A DNA stretch of 37,360 nt from Alphaproteobacteria bacterium (lineage in GTDB: Bacteria; Pseudomonadota; Alphaproteobacteria; Micavibrionales; UBA2020): positions 1-37,360 of the forward strand of contig WGNE01000028.1 in the NCBI GenBank assembly GCA_016124645.1, in the 5' to 3' direction. Numbering within the stretch: the first letter of the stretch is position 1; each line of letters begins with the position of its first letter. Positions 23,928-32,525 of the stretch are shown piece by piece. The notes below the pieces were generated by a model. It had not been told where the DNA came from. It was given only the letters and a program-made list of their open reading frames with translations, and searched no databases. The position numbers were made by a program, and so were the translations under genes.

Positions 23928-25696
23928 GGGGCGGAGACCTTTTCATAGACGATATCCGCGCGCATGATGATCTTCTCGCGCGTCTTGTCGTTCACCGGCG
24001 CGGAATCATGCAGCAACCGGTGGCCGAAGATGAGCGCCGAGCCCGCAGAAGGCGATACGCTCAGCAATATCTCGTCCCCCTGCCCCTGCCTGTCCCAGTC
24101 GCCGTAGTCGCGCTGCAGCGGCGGCGTATTTTCCTGCGGGTCTTTCAGGAACCGCGTCGCGTCGCCCAGCGCGCCGTCGGTCAGGTAAACCACCATGCTT
24201 TTCAGCGTGCGGCGCCCGTCGCCGAAATCGAAGGGCGCGTCGTAATGGGCGACCAGCTTGCCTTCCGGCGCGTATTTGATGAAGCGGAACAGGGGGCTGA
24301 CCCCGACAGCGCGCCAGAACGCCGCGTCCTGCGCGTCCACCGAGGCGCCGGGCGGAATATGCTCCAGCGCGGGCAGCACGCCTTCCAGACGTTGCCAGAG
24401 AATATCCGCCAGCGCGGGGGAATAGCTGCTGGCCCGCCACGATCCGGTGGGCTGGCTCGCAGGGTTGAAATCCCCGCGCTTGCCGTAGATATTCGCGGGC
24501 AGCCATTCATGCGCGGCGATTTCTTCCAGCAGCGCGGCGGCTTCCTGCCTTTCCAGCAAGCCTTCCGCCACATAGGCGCGCGCGCCTTCGGGAAGGTCAT
24601 GACGCTTGCCATGCACGGGGCCGAAGCCCGTCTGCACGGCGAGCTTTTCCAGCAGCGCCTGCGGCATTTCGAAAGGCGCGACGAAATTATTCCGGTCCAC
24701 ATCCTTATCCTTGCACCACGGGCGTTTCTTCGGCCCGTGCCGCCAGCCGCCCGGCACGGCGGAGGGATAGATGTCCGGGTGCACGGCGGGGGAGCCGACG
24801 GTGTATTTATGCGCGTTGTGCCCGTGCAGGTGTTCGAGGTTTTCGGACATGGCGGCGAATTGCGCCGCGTCCTCCGCGCTCCAGCCCGCCTTGGCCGCTG
24901 CGCGTTCTTCCTCCGTCAGGCATTTCAGGGCGAGGAAGAGCTCCACGAAGTCATAGGGCGCGCCGAAAACGTCGGTATCCGCGCGGCTGTCGAACATGTC
25001 GCCCGTGGGCACGGCCTGCAAGATGCTTTCCGGCACGCCGAGATAGGCGGCGGCGGCATAGACCTCGCTCTTGTGGATATCGGAGATCGGCTGGAAATCC
25101 ACCATCGCGTCCGAGGCCTTGCCGAAAAAGCCGAGATACGCGCCCTCGTCCCGGTTGGTGGTGCCCACGACGAGCGCGGGGCAGCCCTGCTCCGACAGCA
25201 GGCTGGAAGCGTAATACAGCGCGGGGGTGCGCAGGTAGGAAACGAGTTGCCCCGCCGCCCAGTCTTCGCCCTTCATGCCCGTGCCCTTGTCCACCGCCGC
25301 CTGCACCGCGTTGCAGCCGAGGGTGAGGTCGGCATCATCCGCCACGGCCAGCCCGAGGCTTTCCAGCAGCTCGCGCCCGCGCGCCGTCGCCCTGTCCTGG
25401 TTGCTGGCCCCGCTGGTATGGATGGGCATGAGCATGGGCAGGATGCGGCGGATGGGGCTGCCCTCTTGTTTTTGCGCATGGGCGAGCAGCGCGAGGACCA
25501 GCGCCGAATCGACCCCGCCGCTGACCCCGATGACGCAGCCGCCCAGCCCGCAGCGGGACATATAGTCGTTGATGACGGCGGATTTGGCCGCGACATACAC
25601 AGCGGCGACGAAACCGCGGCGCGCGCGGATGGCGTCCAGCGTCGCGGAAAGCCCGGGGCTGAGCCCGGTATCGATTTTGGGATTATAGACGCGCAT
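23924..25696 (-). CDS. NAD synthetase (NadE) fused to a 2OG-Fe(II) oxygenase domain
   Basis: A 590-aa fusion. Residues 1-330 are an ammonia-dependent NAD synthetase: the PP-loop is VSGGVDSAL (58-66), then VGTTNRDEGAYLGFFGK (177-193), PISDIHKSEVY and PTGDMFDSRADTDVFG. The segment KYTVGSPAVHPDIYPSAVPGGW closes the domain and is also seen in some extended NadE proteins. There is no glutaminase domain. Residues about 375-590 are a P4Hc-like oxygenase with His484-x-Asp486 (AHYDAPFD), a distal His at 559 or 563 (FGHRLLHD) and Arg579 (IIMRADIVY). All key residues of both domains are present. It is first in a coupled pair with the nucleotidyltransferase-PRTase gene. ATG 25696 has GGAA upstream. Confidence 0.85.
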   Translation of the reverse strand: MRVYNPKIDTGLSPGLSATLDAIRARRGFVAAVYVAAKSAVINDYMSRCGLGGCVIGVSGGVDSALVLALLAHAQKQEGSPIRRILPMLMPIHTSGASNQDRATARGRELLESLGLAVADDADLTLGCNAVQAAVDKGTGMKGEDWAAGQLVSYLRTPALYYASSLLSEQGCPALVVGTTNRDEGAYLGFFGKASDAMVDFQPISDIHKSEVYAAAAYLGVPESILQAVPTGDMFDSRADTDVFGAPYDFVELFLALKCLTEEERAAAKAGWSAEDAAQFAAMSENLEHLHGHNAHKYTVGSPAVHPDIYPSAVPGGWRHGPKKRPWCKDKDVDRNNFVAPFEMPQALLEKLAVQTGFGPVHGKRHDLPEGARAYVAEGLLERQEAAALLEEIAAHEWLPANIYGKRGDFNPASQPTGSWRASSYSPALADILWQRLEGVLPALEHIPPGASVDAQDAAFWRAVGVSPLFRFIKYAPEGKLVAHYDAPFDFGDGRRTLKSMVVYLTDGALGDATRFLKDPQENTPPLQRDYGDWDRQGQGDEILLSVSPSAGSALIFGHRLLHDSAPVNDKTREKIIMRADIVYEKVSAP

Positions 25697-25823
25697 GGTG
25701 CTGTTCCGTTGAAAAGGCTTGGTTATTTAAAGGATTCGGCCCTACTTATACTCCGAATGATTATTAGTCTATTTTACCGAAAAAGTCTAAAGAAATTTGC
25801 GCGAACGGGCGAAGCCTGTGAAA

Positions 25824-26633
25824 TCAATCCGTTTCCGCGATGACGCGGATGAAGGCCTCCAGCTCGCCCCGCTTGCAGCGGATGCGGCGTTCGAGGTCCG
25901 AGCCCGGGTGGCAGGGGGTTTCGGGCGTGGCGGTGACGGGCACGCCGTTCTCGATCATCAGGGTTTCGAAGGAATCGTCGGTCGAATTGAAGCCGAGACC
26001 GTTCTCGATCGTGATCTGCCCGTCCCTGTGCGTGATGGCGCCGCTGAAAATGTCGAAATATTCGCGCTGCACATTCAGGATGGCCGAGGCCATGGGCTCG
26101 GGATTGCCGGAGACGTGGTTGAGCCAAAGATAGGCCTTGTCCGTCATGTCGCAGTCTTCATGCAGGGAAATGAACCCGTGGCGCGCGGCACCGGTGATCT
26201 CTCCAAGATGCGCGAGCATGAGTTCGCCTTCTTTTGACAGCTTCGTCTTGTCCTTGCCGATATAGCCCTCGTTCGGGTTGCCGCCCCAGTCGTCGGTGCG
26301 GCGATTGGCGTTGAAGCCGGTGGGGTTGACCAGCGGCATGAAGTGAAGGTTCAGCGCGGAAAGTTCATCCGCCGTCGCGGTTTCGAGGAAATGGACGATG
26401 GCCCATGGCCCCGCCGGTTCCTCCCCGTGAAAGCCGCCGGCGACAAGGACGTTCTTTTTCGAAGGGTCGGGTTTTTCCGGCGCGGCGAAATGGAAATCGA
26501 ACCCGCCGACCTGCCCCCAGACGGAAACATCGAAGCCCAGCGGCGCGATGGCGGAGAGAAAACGCGCGGTGAAAAAGCCCGCGTCGTGGGTCTTGCTGTC
26601 GTACATATCCGGCAATTTGATTGCGGCTTGCAT
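25824..26633 (-). CDS. M14-family zinc carboxypeptidase-like protein
   Basis: A 269-aa metallopeptidase or deacylase-like protein. GGFHGEEPAGPWAIVHF carries the HxxE zinc-binding pair, HFMPLVNPTGFNANRRT is the substrate-binding Asn-Arg block of M14 enzymes, and SLHEDCD supplies the third zinc ligand His. A catalytic Glu is probably in PVTATPETPC. It could be a carboxypeptidase or belong to the succinylglutamate desuccinylase/aspartoacylase branch. The start ATG 26633 shares its A with the TGA stop of the upstream M3 peptidase gene (TGATG), so translation is coupled. There is no signal peptide; it likely acts on peptides in the cytosol together with the M3 enzyme. Confidence 0.8.
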   Translation of the reverse strand: MQAAIKLPDMYDSKTHDAGFFTARFLSAIAPLGFDVSVWGQVGGFDFHFAAPEKPDPSKKNVLVAGGFHGEEPAGPWAIVHFLETATADELSALNLHFMPLVNPTGFNANRRTDDWGGNPNEGYIGKDKTKLSKEGELMLAHLGEITGAARHGFISLHEDCDMTDKAYLWLNHVSGNPEPMASAILNVQREYFDIFSGAITHRDGQITIENGLGFNSTDDSFETLMIENGVPVTATPETPCHPGSDLERRIRCKRGELEAFIRVIAETD

Positions 26634-28708
26634 CAAACGGCCTGTTCTTCGCCCGCCAGCCCCTCGCGCCGGAAAAGCGCATCGGGGTCGGGGTCGCGGC
26701 CCTTCATCTCGCGGAACAATTCGTCGGGTTCCACGGTCGCGCCCTTCGCGTAGATGATCTCGCGCAGGCGTTGGGCGGTTTCCTTGTCGTAGAGGCCTTT
26801 TTCGCGGAAGCTCTCGAAGATGTCCGCGTCCAGCACCTCCGCCCATTTATAGCTGTAATAGCCCGCGGCGTAATCATGCCCGCCGCAGAAGATATGGTCG
26901 AAGCTGGTGGACTTGAGCGTCCGGCCGGGCGGGAAGATGGAATCCGTCTTCGCCACCGCCTCTTCCAGCTTCGCCGCGCTTTCGATATCCGCGGGGTCGG
27001 TCATGTGCCACGTCATGTCGAGCACGGAACGGAAGTTGAGCAACATGCCGTTATAGCCAGCGTTGAAGGTCTCGAGCCTGATGGCTTTTTCCATCAGCCC
27101 GGCAGGCAGCGTTTCGCCGGTCTTGCAGTGCTTCGCGAAGCCGCGCATCACGCTTTCCTCCAGCACCCAGTTTTCCTGCAATTGCGACGGCAGCTCGATG
27201 AAGTCCCACTTCACGTTGATGCCGTTCTGCGTCGCGTATTTGCCGCGCGCCAGAATGGCGTGCAGCCCGTGGCCGAATTCGTGGAAGACCGTGCGCACGT
27301 CCTCCAGCGACAAAAGCGAAGGCGTTTCCGCCGTCGGTTTCGCGAGGTTGAGGCAGTTGATGATGATCGCGAAATCGTCTCCGCTCTCGTCCTTCATGCC
27401 GCGGTTGCGGAATACGTCCATCCACGCGCCATTGCCCTTCTCGCCCGGGCGGGCGTAGAAATCGCCGTACATGACGCCGAGGATTTCGCCGCCGGACCTG
27501 TCGGCGACTTCATAGACGCGCACGTCTTGGTGATAAACGGGGTATTTTCCCGCCGGCTGCTCGTCCAGCGTGATGTCGAACAGCTTGCCGACATGTATGC
27601 GCAAGCCTTCCAGCACGTTTTCCAGCGGAAAATAAGGCCGCAGCTCCTCCACGTCGATGCCGTAGGTCTTTTCCTGCAGCTTGCGGTTATAATAGGTGAA
27701 ATCCCACGGCTGGAAATCGGCGATGCCGTCCTCTTCGCGCGCCAGCGCGCGGATTTCCTTCAATTGCGCCTCGGCCGCGGGACGATAGACGGCCTCCGTC
27801 TTGTCGAGGAAGTCCAGCACGCCCGCGGGGGTTTTCGCCATGCGCTCTTCCAGAATGAAGGCGGCGTAATTCTCATAGCCCAGCAGCTTCGCCTTTTCAT
27901 GGCGCAGCCGCGCGATTTCGATGACCACGGGGTTGTTGTCATGCGCGCCGCCGTTGGCGACATTGCCCATGGCAAGGTATATTTCCTCGCGCAGCGCGCG
28001 GTTTTGCGCGCTTTCCAGCAGGTCGTGCGGCGGCGGCAAAAGCCGGACGAGCCATTGGCCCGAAAGCCCCGCTTCCTCCGCCGCCTCGCGGTACTGGGTC
28101 TTCAGCCGCTCGGGCACGCCCGCCAGCGCGCTTTCGTCGCTGATGATTTTTTTATAGCCGCCGATGGATTTCAGCATGTTGTTCTGGAAGTCCGTGGTGC
28201 GCGCGGCGATTTGCGCGTCCAGTTCCGTCAGCGCGGCCTTGGCGTTGTCGCCCAGCAGCGCGCCGTTGCGCACGAAGGCGCGATAGGTGCGTTCCAGAAG
28301 CATCGCCTGCTCGCCGTCCAGCTTCAGCTTGCCGCGCGCGCCATAGACCGATTTCACGCGCGCGAAAAGCTTCGCGTCCGTCATCATGTCGCTCGCATGG
28401 CGGGAAAGCGCGGATTTGATCTCCCCGCCCGCCTCCATCAGCGCGTCGCTGTTCTTCACGGCCGAAAGATTGGTGTAGATATTGGAGATGCGGCGGAGCG
28501 GATAGCGGGAGAATTCCAGCGCCTCGATCGTGTTCTCGAAGTCCGCGGGCGCGGCATTATCGCGGATGACGGCGATGGATTTGCGCGCGTTTTCCACCGC
28601 GTCGCGGATGGCGGGCAGGAAATGCGCCGGCTGCACGACGTCAAGCGGCGGCGCGCCATGCGGTGCCGTGAAGGAACGCAGCAGCGGGTTGTCTTGCGGG
28701 GCGGTCAT
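26633..28708 (-). CDS. M3-family oligopeptidase (thimet/Dcp/PrlC type)
   Basis: The 691-aa zinc metallopeptidase degrades oligopeptides in the cytosol. The zinc motif is VFHEFGHGLHAIL (His476-Glu477-x-x-His480), and NWVLEESVMRGFAKH supplies the third ligand Glu. The C-terminal FDHIFCGGHDYAAGYYSYKWAEVLDADIF block is conserved in PrlC/Dcp enzymes. It is a full-length family member. The start is ATG 28708 with AAGGAAAG about 6-7 bases upstream; a longer frame to 28795 has no such site. The gene lies 98 bases downstream of tlpA and is coupled to the M14 gene. Confidence 0.9.
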   Translation of the reverse strand: MTAPQDNPLLRSFTAPHGAPPLDVVQPAHFLPAIRDAVENARKSIAVIRDNAAPADFENTIEALEFSRYPLRRISNIYTNLSAVKNSDALMEAGGEIKSALSRHASDMMTDAKLFARVKSVYGARGKLKLDGEQAMLLERTYRAFVRNGALLGDNAKAALTELDAQIAARTTDFQNNMLKSIGGYKKIISDESALAGVPERLKTQYREAAEEAGLSGQWLVRLLPPPHDLLESAQNRALREEIYLAMGNVANGGAHDNNPVVIEIARLRHEKAKLLGYENYAAFILEERMAKTPAGVLDFLDKTEAVYRPAAEAQLKEIRALAREEDGIADFQPWDFTYYNRKLQEKTYGIDVEELRPYFPLENVLEGLRIHVGKLFDITLDEQPAGKYPVYHQDVRVYEVADRSGGEILGVMYGDFYARPGEKGNGAWMDVFRNRGMKDESGDDFAIIINCLNLAKPTAETPSLLSLEDVRTVFHEFGHGLHAILARGKYATQNGINVKWDFIELPSQLQENWVLEESVMRGFAKHCKTGETLPAGLMEKAIRLETFNAGYNGMLLNFRSVLDMTWHMTDPADIESAAKLEEAVAKTDSIFPPGRTLKSTSFDHIFCGGHDYAAGYYSYKWAEVLDADIFESFREKGLYDKETAQRLREIIYAKGATVEPDELFREMKGRDPDPDALFRREGLAGEEQAV

Positions 28709-28806
28709 GGGCTTTCCTTCCGGCGGGTGTTGGGCGGCGGTCCGCCATCCTACTAAACCGCGCGCAAAACGCTCAAGCCCGAAAAACCCCGGCAAAAAAA
28801 GACTGT

Positions 28807-29370
28807 TTATTCAGAAGCTTGCTTGCCGCCTTCCGGCGCGGGCGGCACGTAGGCACCGGCGATCTTGCCCCGCATCCTCATATCGGGGCCGATGAGGATG
28901 GTTTCGGGGTACTGGTAGGTCTGGAAGGTATCGCCGGAGATTTTCTTGTCCGCGTCGCGGGCGATATAGACCTCATGCCCCTCGAACAGCTTGCCGAACT
29001 TCGCGCGCAGCGGGTCCAGAAACCGCCGGATGTCCTCCGCGCTCTGATCGACGGAGACGGCGACGAGCACCGTCTTGCCGCCGCTCTCCGCCACCTGTTG
29101 CAGCAGCGCGGGAAATTCCTTGCGGCAGGGCAGGCACCATGTCGCCCAGAAATTCAGCATCACCCTGCGCCCTTTCAGGTCATGCAGGCGCAGCGTGCCG
29201 CCGTCCAGCAACGACAATTCGACGTCCGGCGCCATCGCGGCGGGGCCGGCGGCTTTTTTCGCGAGGCTCGCGGGCGCGGGCGTCATCGCATCCGTCCAGT
29301 CATAGGAAACGGCGGCGGCGAGCGCGGCGCAGAGCAAGGCGGTGATGAGAAGCTTAGGCGGGACGCGCAT
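28807..29370 (-). CDS. TlpA/ResA-like thiol-disulfide oxidoreductase
   Basis: A 187-aa periplasmic thioredoxin-fold protein held by an N-terminal hydrophobic segment (LLITALLCAALAAAVSY). The redox motif is FWATWCLPCRKEFPALL, with CLPC flanked as in TlpA/ResA. The cis-proline lies in YQYPETILIG. In System II cytochrome c maturation, such a protein keeps apocytochrome CxxCH thiols reduced for heme attachment. Its position as third gene after resB and ccsA, overlapping ccsA by 17 bases, fits that role. Confidence 0.88.
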   Translation of the reverse strand: MRVPPKLLITALLCAALAAAVSYDWTDAMTPAPASLAKKAAGPAAMAPDVELSLLDGGTLRLHDLKGRRVMLNFWATWCLPCRKEFPALLQQVAESGGKTVLVAVSVDQSAEDIRRFLDPLRAKFGKLFEGHEVYIARDADKKISGDTFQTYQYPETILIGPDMRMRGKIAGAYVPPAPEGGKQASE

Positions 29371-31213
29371 CTTGCCGCCCCCTTAAAAGGAAAAGCGCCG
29401 CGCCCGCGAAGCCCAGCTCGGATACGACCAGCGCGGCCAGCGTGAAGGCCGCCTGATTGGTGAAGCCGTAGGAATGCAGCCCGACGGACAAGAGGTTCAC
29501 CCCCAGCCACGACAGGCCGATGACGACGTTGAGCAGCGCGAGACCGGCGGCGAAAACGTCCTCCTTCATCGAGGCGCTGATGCGCCCGTGCAACAGCCAG
29601 ATGAGCCAGAGGCAGATGAGCAGCGCGCCGTTCTCCTTGGGGTCCCAGCCCCAGAAGCGGCCCCACGACTGGTCCGCCCAGATGCCGCCCAGAATGGTGC
29701 CCACCGTGGTGAACATCAGCGCGATGAGGGATGTGGCGTAGGCGCCGCGCATCAGCTGGCGCGTCAAATCGTCGTCGCGCTTCAAGAAGGCGCGCAGGGC
29801 CAGCCAGACATGCGCGACCAGCGCCGCCACGATGCCGAAGCCGTAGCCGGTGGTGATGCAGAGCACATGGGTCGCCAGCCAGAAATTGGTGTTGAGCACC
29901 GCGACCAGCACGCTCATCGTGTCCTCGCCCTTGGCGAAGGTCTGGCTCATGAGCAAGAGCGCGATGCCCGCGACCGCGCTCGCGAAAATGCCGAAGCCGT
30001 TGCGCATGCGCCATTCCAGCACGCCGCCGAAGGCGACGCAGACCAGCCCGACGAAAAGCAAAGACTCATATAAGGTGCCGACCGGCGGGCGTTCGAGAAT
30101 ATAGACCCTGCAGCCGATGGCGAGCGCATGGCAAGCCGCGCCCGCCGCGACGGCGCCGATGGCCGCGAAAAACGCCCGGCGGCGAAAACGGCGCGGCACG
30201 GCGAAGCCCGAAAGCGCGAGCGCGAGCCCCAGCGCGTAGAAGATGACCGCCTTGCCCAGCGGGTCGAAGCCGTTATAGAAGACCTCCGCGCGCAGGGCGT
30301 CCGGCCGCACGTCCGGCCGCGCCAGCGCGACCTGCAACAGGGCGCGGGAAGCCTTTCGCCAGCCCGCGGCGTCATGCCCCTGATAGGCCACCGCCATCTC
30401 GTGCCAGAGGGCGAGCTGCTTCGCCGTCGCGGGCGAGCCCTGCCCGGCGTGGAAGACCGCCCAGGGGGCCAGCCACGCGCCGTCATGCGCCCAGGGCGCG
30501 GGAATGACGCGCAGCAGGTCGTTTTCCTGGCTGGAGGCGCCGATCATCTGGATCTGCTGCACCGCGCCGCCCAGCGTGATCTCGTCGTCGGTGAAGGGCG
30601 CGTGCTTCTTGCCCTTGGGCAGCGTCGCCAGCCATTCCGGCAGGTGGCGGAAATAATCGCGGAAATCGGGATGCGCGCCGCCGTCCTTTTTCACCTGCGC
30701 CGCTTGCGCCTTCGGCAGGTCGAGGGAAAGCGGCAGCACCAGCGTCATGCTGCGCGCGGTCTGGGCGAAAAGCCCGGCGTTGTCGTATATCTGCAGCACG
30801 TCCTGCTGCGCCGGGGTAAGGCTTTTCTCGTCCAGTTTCAGCAAGCTGTCCAGCAGCCTGGCGTTGGCCTGCAGCAGCGGCATGATGTCGGCGAAGCTGT
30901 AATCGTTCGCGGGGCGCACCGGCAGGTCGAGCATCGCGCGCACATCGGGGTTTTCGACATGGAACAGCGGCGCGGACATGGCGGAAACGGGGTCGAACAA
31001 GACCTGCGCCAGCCAGACGGTCGCGTCCATGCCGCCCATATGCGCGCTGCCGTGCATCTGCGAGAGCTCGGAGGCGGCGAAACCGGCCAGCGGCTTCACC
31101 CGCCCGCCGTGCTGCACGGGCAACAGCGCGAAATCATGGTAATCCAGCGTCGCGGCCCGCGCGGGCGCGGCGATGAAGGAAAGCAGCAGGGCGAAGATGA
31201 TGCTAATACGCAT
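29354..31213 (-). CDS. ccsA: Cytochrome c biogenesis protein CcsA (System II heme handling)
   Basis: A 619-aa integral membrane protein with a signal peptide and a large N-terminal periplasmic domain of about 310 residues (which includes DFALLPVQHGGRVKPLAGFA). Eight or nine membrane helices follow. The tryptophan-rich heme-handling motif is SWGRFWGWDPKENGALL, and conserved histidines lie in NFWLATHVLCITTGYG and SVGLHSYGF. Together with ResB it exports heme and attaches it to c-type cytochromes. The long N-terminal domain is seen in CcsA-like proteins outside the chloroplast/Bacillus type. It overlaps resB by 11 bases and tlpA by 17. Confidence 0.88.
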   Translation of the reverse strand: MRISIIFALLLSFIAAPARAATLDYHDFALLPVQHGGRVKPLAGFAASELSQMHGSAHMGGMDATVWLAQVLFDPVSAMSAPLFHVENPDVRAMLDLPVRPANDYSFADIMPLLQANARLLDSLLKLDEKSLTPAQQDVLQIYDNAGLFAQTARSMTLVLPLSLDLPKAQAAQVKKDGGAHPDFRDYFRHLPEWLATLPKGKKHAPFTDDEITLGGAVQQIQMIGASSQENDLLRVIPAPWAHDGAWLAPWAVFHAGQGSPATAKQLALWHEMAVAYQGHDAAGWRKASRALLQVALARPDVRPDALRAEVFYNGFDPLGKAVIFYALGLALALSGFAVPRRFRRRAFFAAIGAVAAGAACHALAIGCRVYILERPPVGTLYESLLFVGLVCVAFGGVLEWRMRNGFGIFASAVAGIALLLMSQTFAKGEDTMSVLVAVLNTNFWLATHVLCITTGYGFGIVAALVAHVWLALRAFLKRDDDLTRQLMRGAYATSLIALMFTTVGTILGGIWADQSWGRFWGWDPKENGALLICLWLIWLLHGRISASMKEDVFAAGLALLNVVIGLSWLGVNLLSVGLHSYGFTNQAAFTLAALVVSELGFAGAALFLLRGRQDARPA

Positions 31214-32324
31214 TTTCTCCCCTTTTCAAAAGCCCCGGCAGCTTGATAACGAGATGCACCAGCAGCCCGAGGCACAGAAACACGCTGGCGATGTAGGGAA
31301 AGCTGCGCCCCGCGTTGCGCACCACGGCGAAGACGACTTCGGGCTTGCCGGGCGCGCCGGTGAAGACCGACTGATAGACGGTATAGCCCTTGTAGCGCAG
31401 CGGGTGGTTCATGGTGATGAGCGCGCGCTGATCGACCGCGCCGTCCTGCAGCCGCACGATGGACTGGTAGCTTTCGGTCTTTTGCGTGCCGGGGTAAAGC
31501 TTGCGCTTGGCGTCTTCCAGCCGCAGGGTGAAGGGCAGCGGATAGGCGTGCTTTTCGATCCGCGCGGCGTATTCATAACCGCCAGCCTTGAAAATCGCGG
31601 GCTTGCGCACCGCGGGCTCGAAGACCAGATAGGCGCCGTCCGCCGCCGTGCCGCTTGCGAAAAGCTCGACGCCCGCGAGGTTCGATTCCTCCGTCGTCTC
31701 CGAAGGCAGGGCGGAGAGCATGACTTTTTGCGCAAGGCCGTAGCGCGCGGGCGCGTTCGTTTTATCCGGCGCGGGGCGCATTTTCATCGTGCAGTTCCTG
31801 CAGGCATCGGTCACGTGCAGCGTCGCGCCGCCTTCCAGCGCGATCTCCGCGCCCGGTTTCAGCCGCGCCTGCGGCACGTGCCTGAAGTCCTTGCCGTCGC
31901 GGGTGATGACCAGCTCTTTCTTATAGTAATCGCGAAACTGCGCGGAGGATGCCCCGCCCTTGGCGAGATCGAGGAAGCCCGTCGTGCTGAACAGCGCGGT
32001 CAGCACCCCGCCCAGCAAAAGGGTGAGCACGGCCAGATGGGCGATGAAGCTGCCCGCCGTCTTGCGCTTCCACGGGCTGTCGATGATGACCTTGGCCAGC
32101 AGGCTGACGAAAAGCGCGGCCTCGACCGCGCGCACGTTGGGCACGGGCAATATGCCGCCCAGCCAGAAGAAGAAGGAGGAGAAGAACAGCCGCTGGCTGT
32201 TGTAAAGCCCCACGTATTTTTCCGCCACCGTGCCCGCCACCAGCAGCAGCATGAGGTAGGGCAAAAGCCAGTGCAGCAGCACGGGCCGCGCCAGCCATTT
32301 CAGTTCTTTTTTCATTCTGGACAT
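31203..32324 (-). CDS. resB: ResB/Ccs1-like cytochrome c biogenesis protein
   Basis: A 373-aa membrane protein. Three hydrophobic segments lie in the N-terminal 120 residues (LLPYLMLLLVAGTVAEKYVG, a middle one, and FIAHLAVLTLLLGGVLTALF). A large periplasmic domain (about 125-335) and one C-terminal helix (YIASVFLCLGLLVHLVIKL) follow. The FIAHLAVLTLLLGG helix with its histidine, and MNHPLRYKGYTVYQS near the C-terminus, are typical of ResB/Ccs1. It forms the heme-export and ligation complex with CcsA. AAGGA precedes the ATG. It is first gene of the ccs operon and has a strong promoter. Confidence 0.9.
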   Translation of the reverse strand: MSRMKKELKWLARPVLLHWLLPYLMLLLVAGTVAEKYVGLYNSQRLFFSSFFFWLGGILPVPNVRAVEAALFVSLLAKVIIDSPWKRKTAGSFIAHLAVLTLLLGGVLTALFSTTGFLDLAKGGASSAQFRDYYKKELVITRDGKDFRHVPQARLKPGAEIALEGGATLHVTDACRNCTMKMRPAPDKTNAPARYGLAQKVMLSALPSETTEESNLAGVELFASGTAADGAYLVFEPAVRKPAIFKAGGYEYAARIEKHAYPLPFTLRLEDAKRKLYPGTQKTESYQSIVRLQDGAVDQRALITMNHPLRYKGYTVYQSVFTGAPGKPEVVFAVVRNAGRSFPYIASVFLCLGLLVHLVIKLPGLLKRGENAY

Positions 32325-32392
32325 TATCCCTGTCCTTAGATTTCCTGCGCGCGCCGGCCTTGCAAACCGCCCCCTGCCTGCCGCGCCGCGTC

Positions 32393-32408
32393 CGGCCCCA
32401 TGGGGCCG
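32393..32408. repeat. 16-bp perfect palindrome in the ccs leader
   Basis: CGGCCCCATGGGGCCG is its own reverse complement. It lies about 9 bases downstream of the ccs -10 box, that is at or just after the expected transcription start. A dimeric repressor operator or a leader hairpin are possibilities. Confidence 0.5.
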
Positions 32409-32416
32409 CTGGAGTC

Positions 32417-32445
32417 CTTATAATGGCTGCAAGCGGCGGCGTCAA
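32417..32445 (-). promoter_or_regulatory. Sigma-70 type promoter of the ccs operon
   Basis: Read on the minus strand, TTGACG (32445-32440) and TATAAG (32422-32417) are separated by exactly 17 bases. Transcription would start near 32410 and run about 85 bases to the resB ATG at 32324. Confidence 0.65.
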
Positions 32446-32446
32446 A

Positions 32447-32487
32447 GCCGTTGAGCCCGCGACCGTTACCAGCGCGGGCGCAACGGC
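32447..32487 (-). terminator. Large stem-loop after metA
   Basis: The arms GCCGTTG-x-GCCCGCG and CGCGGGC-x-CAACGGC pair over 14 bp with one internal mismatch and an 11-base loop. It begins about 39 bases after the metA stop on the minus strand and ends directly before the -35 box of the ccs promoter. Only CTTTG follows it, so termination may be weak or rho-assisted. Confidence 0.5.
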
Positions 32488-32525
32488 CTGAAAAGACTGG
32501 AAAAAACGCCGTATATTTTTACATA

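Noticed and set aside
26634..26846. N-terminal extension of the M14 protein into the M3 gene
   Set aside because: The extra residues are Arg/Gly-rich shadow of the M3 coding frame; the TGATG-coupled ATG at 26633 is clearly the start.
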